Of a DNA stretch of 17,708 nt, positions 1 to 6,979 are shown piece by piece (position 1 is the first letter of the stretch; each line of letters begins with the position of its first letter). The notes under the pieces were generated by a model. It was not told where the DNA came from. It saw only the letters and a list, made by a program, of their open reading frames with translations, and did no database searches. The position numbers were made by a program, and so were the translations under genes. Location of the stretch: positions 1-17,708 of the forward strand of contig CAZCJA010000047.1 in assembly GCA_964499015.1 (NCBI GenBank), written 5' to 3'. The stretch comes from CAZCJA01 sp964499015. GTDB lineage: Bacteria; Elusimicrobiota; Elusimicrobia; F11.

Positions 1-218
1 AACACTTTCGGATGCAGCGTTTTCACGCGGCCGTCCAGAATTTCCGGGAAACCGGTCAGCGCGGACACTTCTTTCACGTTGATTTCGGCCTGTTTCAGTG
101 CGGAGGCGGTGCCGCCGGTGGAAATAATTTCGGCGCCGAGGTCGCTTAAACGGTGCGCGAGTTCGACGACGCCGGTTTTGTCTGTGACGGAAAATAAAGC
201 ACGTTTTACGAGGGGCAT
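1..218 (-). CDS. purH: PurH, bifunctional AICAR formyltransferase / IMP cyclohydrolase (5' part only)
   Basis: This enzyme catalyses the last two steps of de novo IMP synthesis. Only the first 72 residues lie in the window and the gene runs off the left edge. They read from ATG at 218 and contain MPLVKRALFSVTDKTG, then STGGTA at about residues 33-38, then DGRVKTLHPKV at 62-72. These are the conserved elements of the N-terminal MGS-like IMP cyclohydrolase domain. The formyltransferase domain is outside the window. The start lies 7 bases after the ligA stop codon, and a purine-rich AAGGTAAGG inside the end of ligA serves as ribosome binding site. It is therefore probably the next gene of the rib-nusB-ligA transcript. 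PurH makes IMP, the precursor of the GTP used by RibBA upstream. Identification is secure for the visible part. Confidence 0.93.
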   Translation of the reverse strand, partial: MPLVKRALFSVTDKTGVVELAHRLSDLGAEIISTGGTASALKQAEINVKEVSALTGFPEILDGRVKTLHPKV

Positions 219-225
219 GATTTTT

Positions 226-2235
226 TTACCTTACCTTTTTAATCATGGAGAGAAAAGCGTCCTCCGTGAGGGTTTTTACGCCTAATTTTTCGGCTTTGGC
301 GGCCTTGGAGCCCGCGTTTTCACCGACGACAACAAAATCCGTTTTCTTGGACACGCTGCCCGTGGCGTTGCCGCCAAAGGTGCGCACCAATTTCTCCGCT
401 TCGGGACGCGACATGGTCTTCAGTTCGCCGGTGAACACGACCGTCTTATTGGCGAAGATTGTGTTCTCCGCGATCGCAGGTTTTTCAAAAACCGGATTTA
501 CGCCGGCTTTTCTTAATTTAGCGAGTGTTTCCTTAACGCTGGCCCGCGAGAAAAATGCGCGAATGGACGAGGCGGCCACCGGGCCCATGTCGCGCAGACG
601 AAGAAGCTGTTCTTCGGTCGCTGTGGCGACCGCGTCAATTGAGCCGAACGCCTCCGCCAGAACGTAAGCCGCTTTTTCGCCGATGTTAGGAATGCCGAGG
701 CCGTAGATAAATTTATCGAGCGTTTGTTTCTTGGATTTCTGGATCGCGTCGATCAAGTTCTCCGCGCGCTTTTCGGCGAACAGCTCCAATTTTAACGCGT
801 CTTCTTTATTGAGGGTGAAAATATCGGCGATGTCTTTGACGTCCAAATCCTTGATGATCTGCGCGACCACCGCTTCCCCCATCCCTTCGATGTCCATCGC
901 GTCGCGGCTGGCAAAGTGAATGAGGCTGCGTTCAATCTGTGTCGGGCAATTTAAGTTCAGGCAGCGGATCGCCACTTCGCCTTCGAGTTGTTCCAGCTTG
1001 CTGTCGCAGGACGGGCAAACCTTTGGCCGCATTACCGCTTTTTCGTGGCCCGTGCGTTTGGTGGTGATGACTTTAACGACCTTGGGAATGACTTCGCCGG
1101 CGCGTTCTATCAGCACCGTGTCACCGATTTTTACATCCAGACGGTCCACTTCGTCGTAATTGTGCAGCGTGACGTTCGAGATAATCACGCCGCCGCATTC
1201 GACGGGTTCCAGTTGAGCGGCCGGGGTCACCACGCCCGTGCGGCCCACCGAGTGAATGACGTTTAAGACTTTGGTGGTCGCTTGGCGGGCTGCGTATTTA
1301 AAAGCAATCGCCCAACGCGGCGATTTGGCCGTGAAACCGAGCACCGCCTGCTGATCGATGGAATTCACGCGAACGACGACGCCGTCGGTTTCAAAGGCCC
1401 ATTTTTCGCGTTCGGATTCCCAGGCGGCGCAGCGTTTGATCACGCCGTCCAACGAGGTCTCCACTTTCAGGGGTTTTGCCGTCGGAATGCCGGCTTTTTC
1501 GCAGAAATCGATAAAGTCTGTGTACAGTTTGAAATTCGCGCCTTTGAGATCACCGGAGGAATGTGCAAAGAATTTGAGTGGGCGCGTCGCGGTGATGCGC
1601 GGGTCTTTTTGACGGAGAGAGCCGGCGGCCGCGTTGCGCGGATTGGCAAAGGGCTCTTCTTCGTTCTTTTTGAACGCTTCGTTCATTTTGCGGAATTCGT
1701 CGACGTTCATATAGACTTCGCCGCGCACTTCCAAAACCGGAGGCACGGTACCGCGCAGTTTTAACGGAATCGACTTGATGGTGCGCGCGTTCATGGTGAC
1801 ATCCTCGCCGGTGGTCCCGTCGCCGCGCGTCGCCGCGCGGACAAAAAATACGTTTTCATAAATAATGGACAGCGACAGGCCGTCGATCTTGGGGTTTAAA
1901 ACAAAGGTCATCTTCTCGCCGGCGATAATTTTTTCGATTCGTTCCCCCCATTCCTTTACTTCTTCGGCGGAATAGGTGTTGTCGAGCGAGCGCATCGGCA
2001 CGCGGTGCTTGATTTGATCGAAGGTGGTAATGGCTCTGCCGGCGACGCGCTGCGTGGGCGAATCCGGCGTGATGAGGGCAGGGTTTTCTTCTTCGATTTT
2101 TTTGAGGCGGCTTAAAAGGGTGTCGTACTCTTTGTCGGAGATTTCGGGGCGGTCGAGCACATAGTACATGTGATCGTGATGGCGAATTTCGTCGCGGAGT
2201 TTTTCTATTTCAGTGTTAGGGGCGTTTTTTTTCAT
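226..2235 (-). CDS. ligA: LigA, NAD+-dependent DNA ligase
   Basis: Seals nicks in duplex DNA during replication and repair, using NAD+. The 669-residue length is typical. The order is: domain Ia with HDHMYYVLDRPEIS (about 20-33); adenylation domain with nucleophile Lys116 in NPKIDG; RGDGTTGED (138-145); EVRGEVY (169-175); ANPRNAAAGSLRQ (197-209); OB fold with VGRTG (about 330); a four-cysteine zinc finger (C407, C410, C425, C430); helix-hairpin-helix repeats (about 440-560); and a C-terminal BRCT domain (about 592-669). Two pocket positions are unusual. Asn114 stands where the family normally has Glu, two residues before the lysine. Arg289 stands where E. coli has Lys290. The ATG at 2235 overlaps the nusB end by 20 bases and has no clear Shine-Dalgarno sequence, so translation probably depends on termination of nusB. 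The N-terminus aligns with the usual family start. Confidence 0.97.
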   Translation of the reverse strand: MKKNAPNTEIEKLRDEIRHHDHMYYVLDRPEISDKEYDTLLSRLKKIEEENPALITPDSPTQRVAGRAITTFDQIKHRVPMRSLDNTYSAEEVKEWGERIEKIIAGEKMTFVLNPKIDGLSLSIIYENVFFVRAATRGDGTTGEDVTMNARTIKSIPLKLRGTVPPVLEVRGEVYMNVDEFRKMNEAFKKNEEEPFANPRNAAAGSLRQKDPRITATRPLKFFAHSSGDLKGANFKLYTDFIDFCEKAGIPTAKPLKVETSLDGVIKRCAAWESEREKWAFETDGVVVRVNSIDQQAVLGFTAKSPRWAIAFKYAARQATTKVLNVIHSVGRTGVVTPAAQLEPVECGGVIISNVTLHNYDEVDRLDVKIGDTVLIERAGEVIPKVVKVITTKRTGHEKAVMRPKVCPSCDSKLEQLEGEVAIRCLNLNCPTQIERSLIHFASRDAMDIEGMGEAVVAQIIKDLDVKDIADIFTLNKEDALKLELFAEKRAENLIDAIQKSKKQTLDKFIYGLGIPNIGEKAAYVLAEAFGSIDAVATATEEQLLRLRDMGPVAASSIRAFFSRASVKETLAKLRKAGVNPVFEKPAIAENTIFANKTVVFTGELKTMSRPEAEKLVRTFGGNATGSVSKKTDFVVVGENAGSKAAKAEKLGVKTLTEDAFLSMIKKVR

Positions 2236-2650
2236 TCGGCGCGAAAATGGGTCGTTCCCGTTTGATTTTGTCGAGAATGCCGTTCACAAATTTGCTGGAG
2301 TCGTCGGTGGAGTAAAGTTTGGCGATTTCGACCGCTTCGTCGATGATCACGGATACGGGCGTTTCGAGTTCGTACAAAAGTTCAAACGCGCCCAGGCGCA
2401 GGAGGTTCCGGTCGAGCGCGGCCATGCGGCCGATTTCCCAGTTCTGGGTGTGCTTAACGATCACTTCGTCGAGCCGTTCCAGCTTGTCGTAGGCGCCCTG
2501 AGCCAAACGCGCGGCAAAAACCTTGGAGGTCGGATCGGATTTTTCGTCGATGCTGACGCTGCGGATGGCTTTGGCGATGTCCACTTTGGCGACGTCGGTT
2601 AAATACAGGGCCTGCAGCGCGTATTCGCGCCCTTTTCGTCTAATGCCCAC
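2216..2650 (-). CDS. nusB: NusB, transcription antitermination factor
   Basis: NusB binds boxA RNA together with S10 (NusE) and supports antitermination on rRNA operons. The 144-residue protein is all-helical in character. It opens with the basic RRKGREYALQALYLTD and has the conserved C-terminal half LDRNLLRLGAFELLY (about 79-93) followed by PVSVIIDEAVEIAKLYSTDD and SSKFVNGILDKI, which are diagnostic of the family. The start is GTG at 2650, overlapping the end of ribH by 11 bases. A GGGAGGG sequence about 4-5 bases before it supports this choice. The last codons (GAA AAA AAA, a run of eight A) overlap the start of ligA. The position directly after ribH is a classical bacterial arrangement. 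Confidence 0.95.
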   Translation of the reverse strand: MGIRRKGREYALQALYLTDVAKVDIAKAIRSVSIDEKSDPTSKVFAARLAQGAYDKLERLDEVIVKHTQNWEIGRMAALDRNLLRLGAFELLYELETPVSVIIDEAVEIAKLYSTDDSSKFVNGILDKIKRERPIFAPNEKKRP

Positions 2651-3071
2651 GGACCCTCCCGAGGGAGATCATCTCCACGGCGGCGGCGGCCACCTCGCGG
2701 CCGCGGTTCAACGGACCGGGCGTCGCGCGTTTGATCGCCTGCGCTTCGGAATTGGGGGTCAGCACGCCGAACATCACGGGGATGTTGTGCGCCAGCGACA
2801 CTTCGCCGATGCCCACCGAGCACCACGTCGCGATGTGCTGGTCGTGCGTGGTTTCCCCTTTAATGATGCAGCCGAGGCAAATGATCGCGTCAAATTTTTT
2901 CTTCTGCGCCAAACGCTGCGCGGCGAAGGGAAGCTCGTAGGCGCCCGGAACCCAATCCACCTCGATGTTTTTCTTGGGAACGCCGCGCGCGCCGAGTTCT
3001 TTCACGGCTTCGGACAGCAATTTGCCCGTGACGTGGTCGTTAAAGCGGGAGACGGCGATCGCGATTTTCAC
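2640..3071 (-). CDS. ribH: RibH, 6,7-dimethyl-8-ribityllumazine synthase
   Basis: Condenses 5-amino-6-ribitylamino-uracil with 3,4-dihydroxy-2-butanone 4-phosphate to lumazine, the penultimate step of riboflavin synthesis. The 143 residues include VSRFND (7-12), VPGAYELP (41-48), LGCIIKGETTHDQHI with the catalytic-type His76, and MFGVLTPNSEAQAIKRA near the C-terminus. The protein starts directly at the first beta strand. It therefore lacks the roughly ten-residue N-terminal arm found in many homologues, and there is no in-frame start further upstream. The start is GTG at 3071, in a GTGA overlap of 4 bases with the ribBA stop, so translation is probably coupled. Both substrates come from neighbouring gene products (RibD and RibBA). 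Confidence 0.96.
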   Translation of the reverse strand: MKIAIAVSRFNDHVTGKLLSEAVKELGARGVPKKNIEVDWVPGAYELPFAAQRLAQKKKFDAIICLGCIIKGETTHDQHIATWCSVGIGEVSLAHNIPVMFGVLTPNSEAQAIKRATPGPLNRGREVAAAAVEMISLGRVRGH

Positions 3072-4273
3072 TTGGACAGGAAGTGGCCGAGCTTGCGGCG
3101 CTTGGTGCTCAGGTAGCGCTCGTTCTGCGGGTTCGGTTTCACAATCAGCGGAATTCGTTTGGTGATTTTGAGTCCGTATCCGTCGAGGCCGACGATTTTA
3201 CGCGGATTGTTGGTGATCAAATGAATGGAGCTGAGTCCGAGATCGCTCAAAATTTGCGCGCCGATGCCGTAATCGCGCAGGTCGGCGGCAAAGCCCAGTT
3301 TTTTATTGGCTTGAACGGTGTCGTAGCCCTGGTCCTGCAGCGCGTAGGCGTGCAATTTGTTCATCAGGCCGATGCCGCGCCCTTCTTGATGCATATAAAC
3401 CACGACGCCTTTTTTCCGGGCCGCGACCATTTTCAACGCGGTGCGCAGTTGTTCTCCGCAATCGCATTTCATCGATTCCAAAACGTCGCCGGTGAAGCAG
3501 GAGGAATGCACGCGCACCAGCACGTCTTTGGCGGTATCCACCTTCCCCATCACCAGGGCCACATGGTGTTCACCCAAAACCTTGTCTTCGTACAAGTGCA
3601 GCTCGAACTCGCCGAATTTCGTTGGCAGGCGCGTCGACACCAAACGTTTGATAAGTTTTTCGTGGCGGCGTCGGTAAGCGATCAAATCTTTGATGGTGAT
3701 GAGCGCGAGGCCGTGTTTGCGCGCCAGCGCGCGCAGCGCGGGCATGCGCGCCATTTTTCCGTTGTCGTTCATGATTTCGCAGATCACGCCGGCGGGAGAC
3801 AAGCCGGCAAGACGGGCCAGGTCGACGCTCGCTTCGGTGTGGCCGGTTCTAACGAGAACGCCGCCGTGGCGGGCGCGCAGCGGAAAAACATGGCCGGGTT
3901 TGGCCAGATCGTCGGGTTTGGTTTTATTATCGATCAATGCGAGAACGGTTTTGGCGCGATCGGCGGCGGAAATGCCGGTGGTGGTTCCCTTTTTAACGTC
4001 CACGCTAACGGTAAACGCAGCTTCGCGAAGCTCGTTGCTGACGTTCACCATGGGCGAGAGGCCAAGCTTGTCCAGGCGTTCGCCCATCATCGGCACGCAG
4101 ATGAGGCCACGGCCGTACCGGGCCATGAAATTGACCGCGGACGGCGTGATTTTTTCGGCCGCGATGACGAAGTCACCTTCATTCTCGCGGTCGGCGTCGT
4201 CAACGACGATCACCATTTCGCCCCGGCGGACACGCCGGATCGCTTCAGGTATGGATGTAAAGAGCTGTTTCAT
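3068..4273 (-). CDS. ribBA: RibBA, bifunctional 3,4-dihydroxy-2-butanone 4-phosphate synthase / GTP cyclohydrolase II
   Basis: Opens both branches of riboflavin synthesis: ribulose-5-phosphate to dihydroxybutanone phosphate, and GTP to the diaminopyrimidine. Residues 1 to about 200 are the RibB domain, with acidic loop DDADRENEGD (25-34; many homologues have Glu instead of Ala27), PGHVFPLRA (126-134) and RTGHTEASVDLARLAG (142-157). Residues about 205-401 are the RibA domain. Its zinc-type cysteines are C259, C270 and C272 in HSSCFTGD and CDCGEQL, followed by MHQEGRGIGLMNK (294-306), YALQDQG (310-316), YGIGAQIL (335-342) and TNNPRK (354-359). In this family RibA usually has HSECLTGD, so HSSCFTGD is a mild variant. 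Both active sites look complete. The start codon overlaps the ribE stop in an ATGA motif (4270-4273). Confidence 0.97.
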   Translation of the reverse strand: MKQLFTSIPEAIRRVRRGEMVIVVDDADRENEGDFVIAAEKITPSAVNFMARYGRGLICVPMMGERLDKLGLSPMVNVSNELREAAFTVSVDVKKGTTTGISAADRAKTVLALIDNKTKPDDLAKPGHVFPLRARHGGVLVRTGHTEASVDLARLAGLSPAGVICEIMNDNGKMARMPALRALARKHGLALITIKDLIAYRRRHEKLIKRLVSTRLPTKFGEFELHLYEDKVLGEHHVALVMGKVDTAKDVLVRVHSSCFTGDVLESMKCDCGEQLRTALKMVAARKKGVVVYMHQEGRGIGLMNKLHAYALQDQGYDTVQANKKLGFAADLRDYGIGAQILSDLGLSSIHLITNNPRKIVGLDGYGLKITKRIPLIVKPNPQNERYLSTKRRKLGHFLSK

Positions 4274-4845
4274 TTTTTCTTGGCGTACTTTAACGCGTAT
4301 TTCCCCAGAATATCGCCTTCCATGTTAACGCGCATGCCAACGGTGAGATGCTTGAACGTGGTGTGTGCGATGGTGTACGGAATAAGCGCAACCGAAAAGA
4401 GGTTCTTCTTCAGCTCAGCAACGGTGAGACTGACGCCGTCGATGGTGACCGATCCTTTGGGTACGAGGTATTTTAGAATCTCCGGAGACGCTTGAAACCA
4501 AACACTTTTGTCCTTTTTGATGGCCACGACCTTGCCTGTCCCGTCAATATGGCCCTGGACGATGTGCCCGCCCAGCTTGGCGCTGGCGCTCAAGGCCGGT
4601 TCCACGTTGACCAAGGTGCCGATTTTGACCTTGTTTAGGGTGGTCTTCTTTAGGGTTTCCTTGGACAGCTCGAAAACCATCCGGGCTCCCTGCGGGGTCT
4701 TTTGAGCCTTAATGACCGTCAAACAGACTCCGTTGATCGCAATGCTGTCGCCCAATTTGGCTTTAAGTTTGGGGATCTGTACCTCCAGCACCTTGCCTTT
4801 GAGGGCTGAAATGGTTCCTTGATGGGTAATGAGTCCGGAAAACAT
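4270..4845 (-). CDS. ribE: RibE, riboflavin synthase alpha subunit
   Basis: Dismutates two molecules of dimethyl-ribityllumazine to riboflavin and a recyclable pyrimidine. The 191-residue protein has the characteristic two homologous lumazine-binding barrels. The first begins MFSGLITHQG and contains GDSIAINGVCLTV. The second begins after GGHIVQGHIDGTG and contains GSVTIDGVSLTV. The C-terminus is lysine-rich (ALKYAKKK). The ATG at 4845 shares one base with the ribD stop (TGATG), and the stop overlaps ribBA by four bases. An AAGGA lies about ten bases upstream. Length, internal duplication and gene neighbours all fit. In some nomenclatures the same gene is called ribC. Confidence 0.96.
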   Translation of the reverse strand: MFSGLITHQGTISALKGKVLEVQIPKLKAKLGDSIAINGVCLTVIKAQKTPQGARMVFELSKETLKKTTLNKVKIGTLVNVEPALSASAKLGGHIVQGHIDGTGKVVAIKKDKSVWFQASPEILKYLVPKGSVTIDGVSLTVAELKKNLFSVALIPYTIAHTTFKHLTVGMRVNMEGDILGKYALKYAKKK

Positions 4846-5879
4846 CAGCGCACCCGTCCTTGAATCACCACATCCGGCCCGGGGAGGGTTTCAGCCTGGT
4901 GCATTTTGGCGCGGTTCCCCAGGAGCTTTGGAGCAATAAAAAACAGGGCCTCATCAACCATATTTTTATCAATGAACGTTTTTGCCGTCATTTGACCACC
5001 TTCTATAAGTAATTGACTAACATTATTTTTAGCCAGAGAATTCATAAGTCTTTTAAGTTCAAAAACACCATTCTTAAGAGAGTTTCTTAAGATTTGAATG
5101 CCGCGCTTTTGGTAGGGTAAAAACCGCTTTATCGGGGTCCGGTCGGCGACCACAATCAAGGTCGGCGCCTGGCCGTCGTTGTACATTTTAAGCGTGGCAG
5201 GGGTGCGTAAATGCGGGTCCAAAACCACCCGTAACGGGTTCTTCCCGTGACCGTGGCTGGTCAGCGCGGGGTTGTCTTTGATGGCTGTATTGGCCCCCAC
5301 GAGGATCGCATCCACCTGGGAGCGGAGGGCATGGACCTTTTTGCGGGACGCGGGGCTCGAAATCCATTTGGAATCCCCCGTCCGGCTGGCGGTTTTGCCA
5401 TCCAGGGTCATGGCCAATTTTAGAATGGTGTACGGGCGTTTTTGGGTCATCCAAGTGATAAAAGGCCGGTTTAATTCCCGGGCGGCGGCCTCTTCAAGGC
5501 CCGTAAACACCCGTACGCCGGCTTTTTTAAGGCCTTTGATGCCGCGACCCGCCACCATGGGATTGGGGTCTCTCATGGCTATATAGGCCTGTTTAACGCC
5601 GTTTTCGATCAAAAGAGGCAGGCACGGCGGGGTTTTTCCCCAATGGCTGCAGGGTTCGAGCGTGAGATAAACGGTGGCGCCGCGCGCTTTGCGTCCTGCT
5701 TTCTTGAGTGCGTTCACCTCGGCGTGCGGGCCGCCGTAAAACGCATGGTGGCCTTCGCCGACGACTTTCCCGCTTTTGACGATCACACAGCCGACCATGG
5801 GATTGGGACTGACGCGGCCACGGCCGCGGGCGGCCAGGCGCACAGCGTGCTGCATGAAGGTGGCATGGGTTGGTTTCAT
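4845..5879 (-). CDS. ribD: RibD, bifunctional pyrimidine deaminase / reductase
   Basis: Carries out the deamination and side-chain reduction that follow GTP cyclohydrolase II. With the start at ATG 5879 it has 344 residues. The N-terminal deaminase has PHAE (zinc ligand His52, proton-shuttle Glu54) and EPCSHWGKTPPC (zinc ligands Cys77 and Cys86). The C-terminal reductase begins near RPYTILKLAMTLDGKTA and includes SSPASRKKVHALR, DAILVGANTAIKDNP and LLIEGGQMTAKTFI. The frame stays open for 19 codons upstream to 5936, but that stretch runs through a terminator hairpin and is unlikely to be translated. AGGA lies just before the ATG. The part around 4951-5110 is AT-richer than the rest. It is the first gene of the rib-nusB-ligA-purH series. 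No FMN riboswitch is visible upstream. Confidence 0.96.
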   Translation of the reverse strand: MKPTHATFMQHAVRLAARGRGRVSPNPMVGCVIVKSGKVVGEGHHAFYGGPHAEVNALKKAGRKARGATVYLTLEPCSHWGKTPPCLPLLIENGVKQAYIAMRDPNPMVAGRGIKGLKKAGVRVFTGLEEAAARELNRPFITWMTQKRPYTILKLAMTLDGKTASRTGDSKWISSPASRKKVHALRSQVDAILVGANTAIKDNPALTSHGHGKNPLRVVLDPHLRTPATLKMYNDGQAPTLIVVADRTPIKRFLPYQKRGIQILRNSLKNGVFELKRLMNSLAKNNVSQLLIEGGQMTAKTFIDKNMVDEALFFIAPKLLGNRAKMHQAETLPGPDVVIQGRVR

Positions 5880-5890
5880 CGGGGTCCTAT

Positions 5891-5941
5891 AAAATAAAAA
5901 ATCCCGTGAAGCGCTGTTTTTGAGGGGGCGCCCCACGGGAT
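5891..5941 (-). terminator. Intrinsic terminator between rpmB and ribD
   Basis: In the minus-strand transcript an 8-base stem ATCCCGTG pairs with CACGGGAT (plus positions 5934-5941 and 5901-5908) across a loop of about 25 bases that contains a GC-rich GGGGCGCCCC. The second arm runs directly into TTTTTATTTTAT. This has the form of a Rho-independent terminator for rpmB. Its T-tract ends only about 11 bases before the ribD ATG, which leaves no room for a separate promoter downstream of it. The long loop makes it weaker than an ideal terminator, so partial read-through into ribD is plausible. Confidence 0.7.
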
Positions 5942-5956
5942 AAGAGCGGGCGTTAC

Positions 5957-6193
5957 TTAGCCGGCGCGGGCGACCCGGGCCTTCATTTTCTTCACGGAGG
6001 CCATTCCTTTCCGCGTCAACGTTTTAATGGTGTTGGCGGTCACGCGCAAACGGACCCAACGGCCTTCGGCCGGGATATAGACCCGTTTGTACTTCAAATT
6101 TGGTTCCCAGCGGCGGCGGGTGTGGCGTTTGGAGTGAGAGACGTTGTTTCCGTATCTCGGGCCGACACCTGTTAATTCATCTCGTTTGGACAT
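5957..6193 (-). CDS. rpmB: Large ribosomal subunit protein bL28
   Basis: A 78-residue basic ribosomal protein of the 50S subunit. It shows the L28 pattern: a short N-terminal MSKRDELTGVGPRYGNNVSH with the conserved GNNxSH, then TRRRWEPNL, and a central strand pair GRWVRLRVTANTIKTLTRKG matching the family's xLRVSxxxxRxxxKxG. It has no cysteines, so it is the zinc-free form. The ATG at 6193 is preceded by AAGGAG nine bases upstream and by a good sigma70-type promoter overlapping the end of the cupin gene. An intrinsic terminator follows, so it appears to be largely a single-gene transcription unit. Confidence 0.95.
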   Translation of the reverse strand: MSKRDELTGVGPRYGNNVSHSKRHTRRRWEPNLKYKRVYIPAEGRWVRLRVTANTIKTLTRKGMASVKKMKARVARAG

Positions 6194-6227
6194 ATTAAGA
6201 AGCTCCTTGCTCTATTTTTGCGTCGAG

Positions 6228-6256
6228 AGAGTAGCCCATAGGGCTAAAACTGTCAA
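6228..6256 (-). promoter_or_regulatory. sigma70-type promoter for rpmB
   Basis: On the minus strand a perfect -35 hexamer TTGACA (plus 6251-6256) is followed after exactly 17 bases by TACTCT (plus 6228-6233). The latter keeps the key TA...T of the -10 consensus. Expected initiation is near 6221, giving a leader of about 28 bases with AAGGAG ahead of the rpmB ATG. The TGA stop codon of the upstream cupin gene lies inside the -35 hexamer. It is the best promoter-like match noticed in the window. Confidence 0.7.
6232..6246. promoter_or_regulatory. Dyad TAGCCC-ATA-GGGCTA in the rpmB promoter spacer
   Basis: A perfect inverted repeat with 6-base arms and a 3-base centre fills most of the spacer between the -35 and -10 hexamers and overlaps the first two bases of the -10. 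This is a classical place for a repressor or MerR-like activator to bind. It could also simply be a small hairpin at the end of the cupin transcript, although no T-tract follows. The repeat is seen in the sequence; a regulatory role is inference. Confidence 0.35.
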
Positions 6257-6522
6257 TTCTTTTTGTAGCCGTAAAACCAGCGGTTTTGGGTCTTGCCCAC
6301 GTTTTTCACCGAGTGTTTGGTGCGGGCCGGGATCAAAACTTCCTCGCCGACCTTGGGCCGCAGTTTCTGGCCGTTCATTGTCAGTTCCAATTCCCCTTCC
6401 AGAACCATCAACAACTCGTCGGTCTCGTGGACGTAATCGACCCAGTTTTGGCCCGGTGGATCTGCCCAGACACCGCAGCTGAAGCCGCGCGTACGCCATT
6501 GGTGTTCGATGTTGTCGTGCAT
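6253..6522 (-). CDS. Small single-domain cupin protein
   Basis: An 89-residue conserved-barrel protein consisting of one cupin domain. Motif 1 is seen as YVHETDELLMVLEGELEL: His32 and Glu36 are present with Gly43 at the right distance, but the first histidine of the usual HxH is Tyr30. Motif 2 is GEEVLIPARTKHSVKN with Pro65, His70 and Asn74. Three of the four usual metal ligands (His32, Glu36, His70) are therefore available. Small stand-alone cupins have varied roles (dioxygenases, isomerases, sugar binding, sensing), so no substrate can be assigned. ATG at 6522 is the only reasonable start and has no evident Shine-Dalgarno sequence. The gene begins 22 bases after the CoA-binding protein gene and is probably cotranscribed with it. 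Confidence 0.85.
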   Translation of the reverse strand: MHDNIEHQWRTRGFSCGVWADPPGQNWVDYVHETDELLMVLEGELELTMNGQKLRPKVGEEVLIPARTKHSVKNVGKTQNRWFYGYKKN

Positions 6523-6544
6523 GATGTAAGGGATTGGTGCGTGT

Positions 6545-6979
6545 TTACGAGTTGTTTCGGTGTTCGACCATGATACATTTATTCATGATCACTGTCAGGC
6601 CGGCGGCCTGGGCGCGTTTGGCGGAGTCGTTGTGCACAATGCCGAGCTGCATCCACACGGCTTTGGCCTTCTTCTTAATCGCCTCGTCGACGATCTCAGG
6701 CACGGCGGAGGGTTCGCGGAAAATGTCGACGATATCGACGGGGTCGGGCACGTCGGAAAGGGACTTATAGCACTTCTCCCCCAACAGTTCCGTCTGGCCG
6801 GGATTCACAGGGATGATTTTGTAGCCGGCGTCTTTCATGTACGCCGACACATAGTGGCTGGGCCGGTCCTCTTTGGGCGAGAGTCCAATGACGGCAATGG
6901 TTTTCGCCTCGCGCAAAACTTTGGCGATCACGTCGTCGGGCGCGTTGAACGCCGGAAATTCGCAGGCTTGATCACTCAT
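6545..6979 (-). CDS. CoA-binding domain (YccU-like) Rossmann protein
   Basis: A 144-residue protein of the CoA_binding_2 family. A Rossmann fold opens with TIAVIGLSPKEDRPSHYVS (27-45), giving the nucleotide-binding loop. It continues with AGYKIIPVNPG (51-61), VDIVDIFREP (81-90), AVWMQLGIVH (107-116) and the family's closing signature VIMNKCIMVEH (130-140). Members bind CoA or nucleotide-like ligands and are often found in metabolic operons, but no specific reaction is established, so function is left open. The ATG at 6979 overlaps the end of the HEAT-repeat gene by 8 bases with only a weak ribosome binding site, suggesting coupled translation. Confidence 0.85.
   Translation of the reverse strand: MSDQACEFPAFNAPDDVIAKVLREAKTIAVIGLSPKEDRPSHYVSAYMKDAGYKIIPVNPGQTELLGEKCYKSLSDVPDPVDIVDIFREPSAVPEIVDEAIKKKAKAVWMQLGIVHNDSAKRAQAAGLTVIMNKCIMVEHRNNS

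Noticed and set aside
3083..4495. Plus-strand open frame of 470 codons opposite ribBA and ribE
   Set aside because: It is the mirror of two genes with strong family motifs. Its product is rich in His, Gln, Phe and Gly in the way antisense frames of GC-biased genes are, and shows no recognisable domain.
5880..5936. Upstream in-frame extension of ribD by 19 codons
   Set aside because: The extension would be translated through a terminator stem and T-tract and has no homology. ATG 5879 has AGGA in place and fits the family start.
5880..5956. FMN riboswitch or other metabolite aptamer upstream of ribD
   Set aside because: The gap is only 77 bases, most of it the terminator hairpin, and none of the conserved FMN element blocks could be found.
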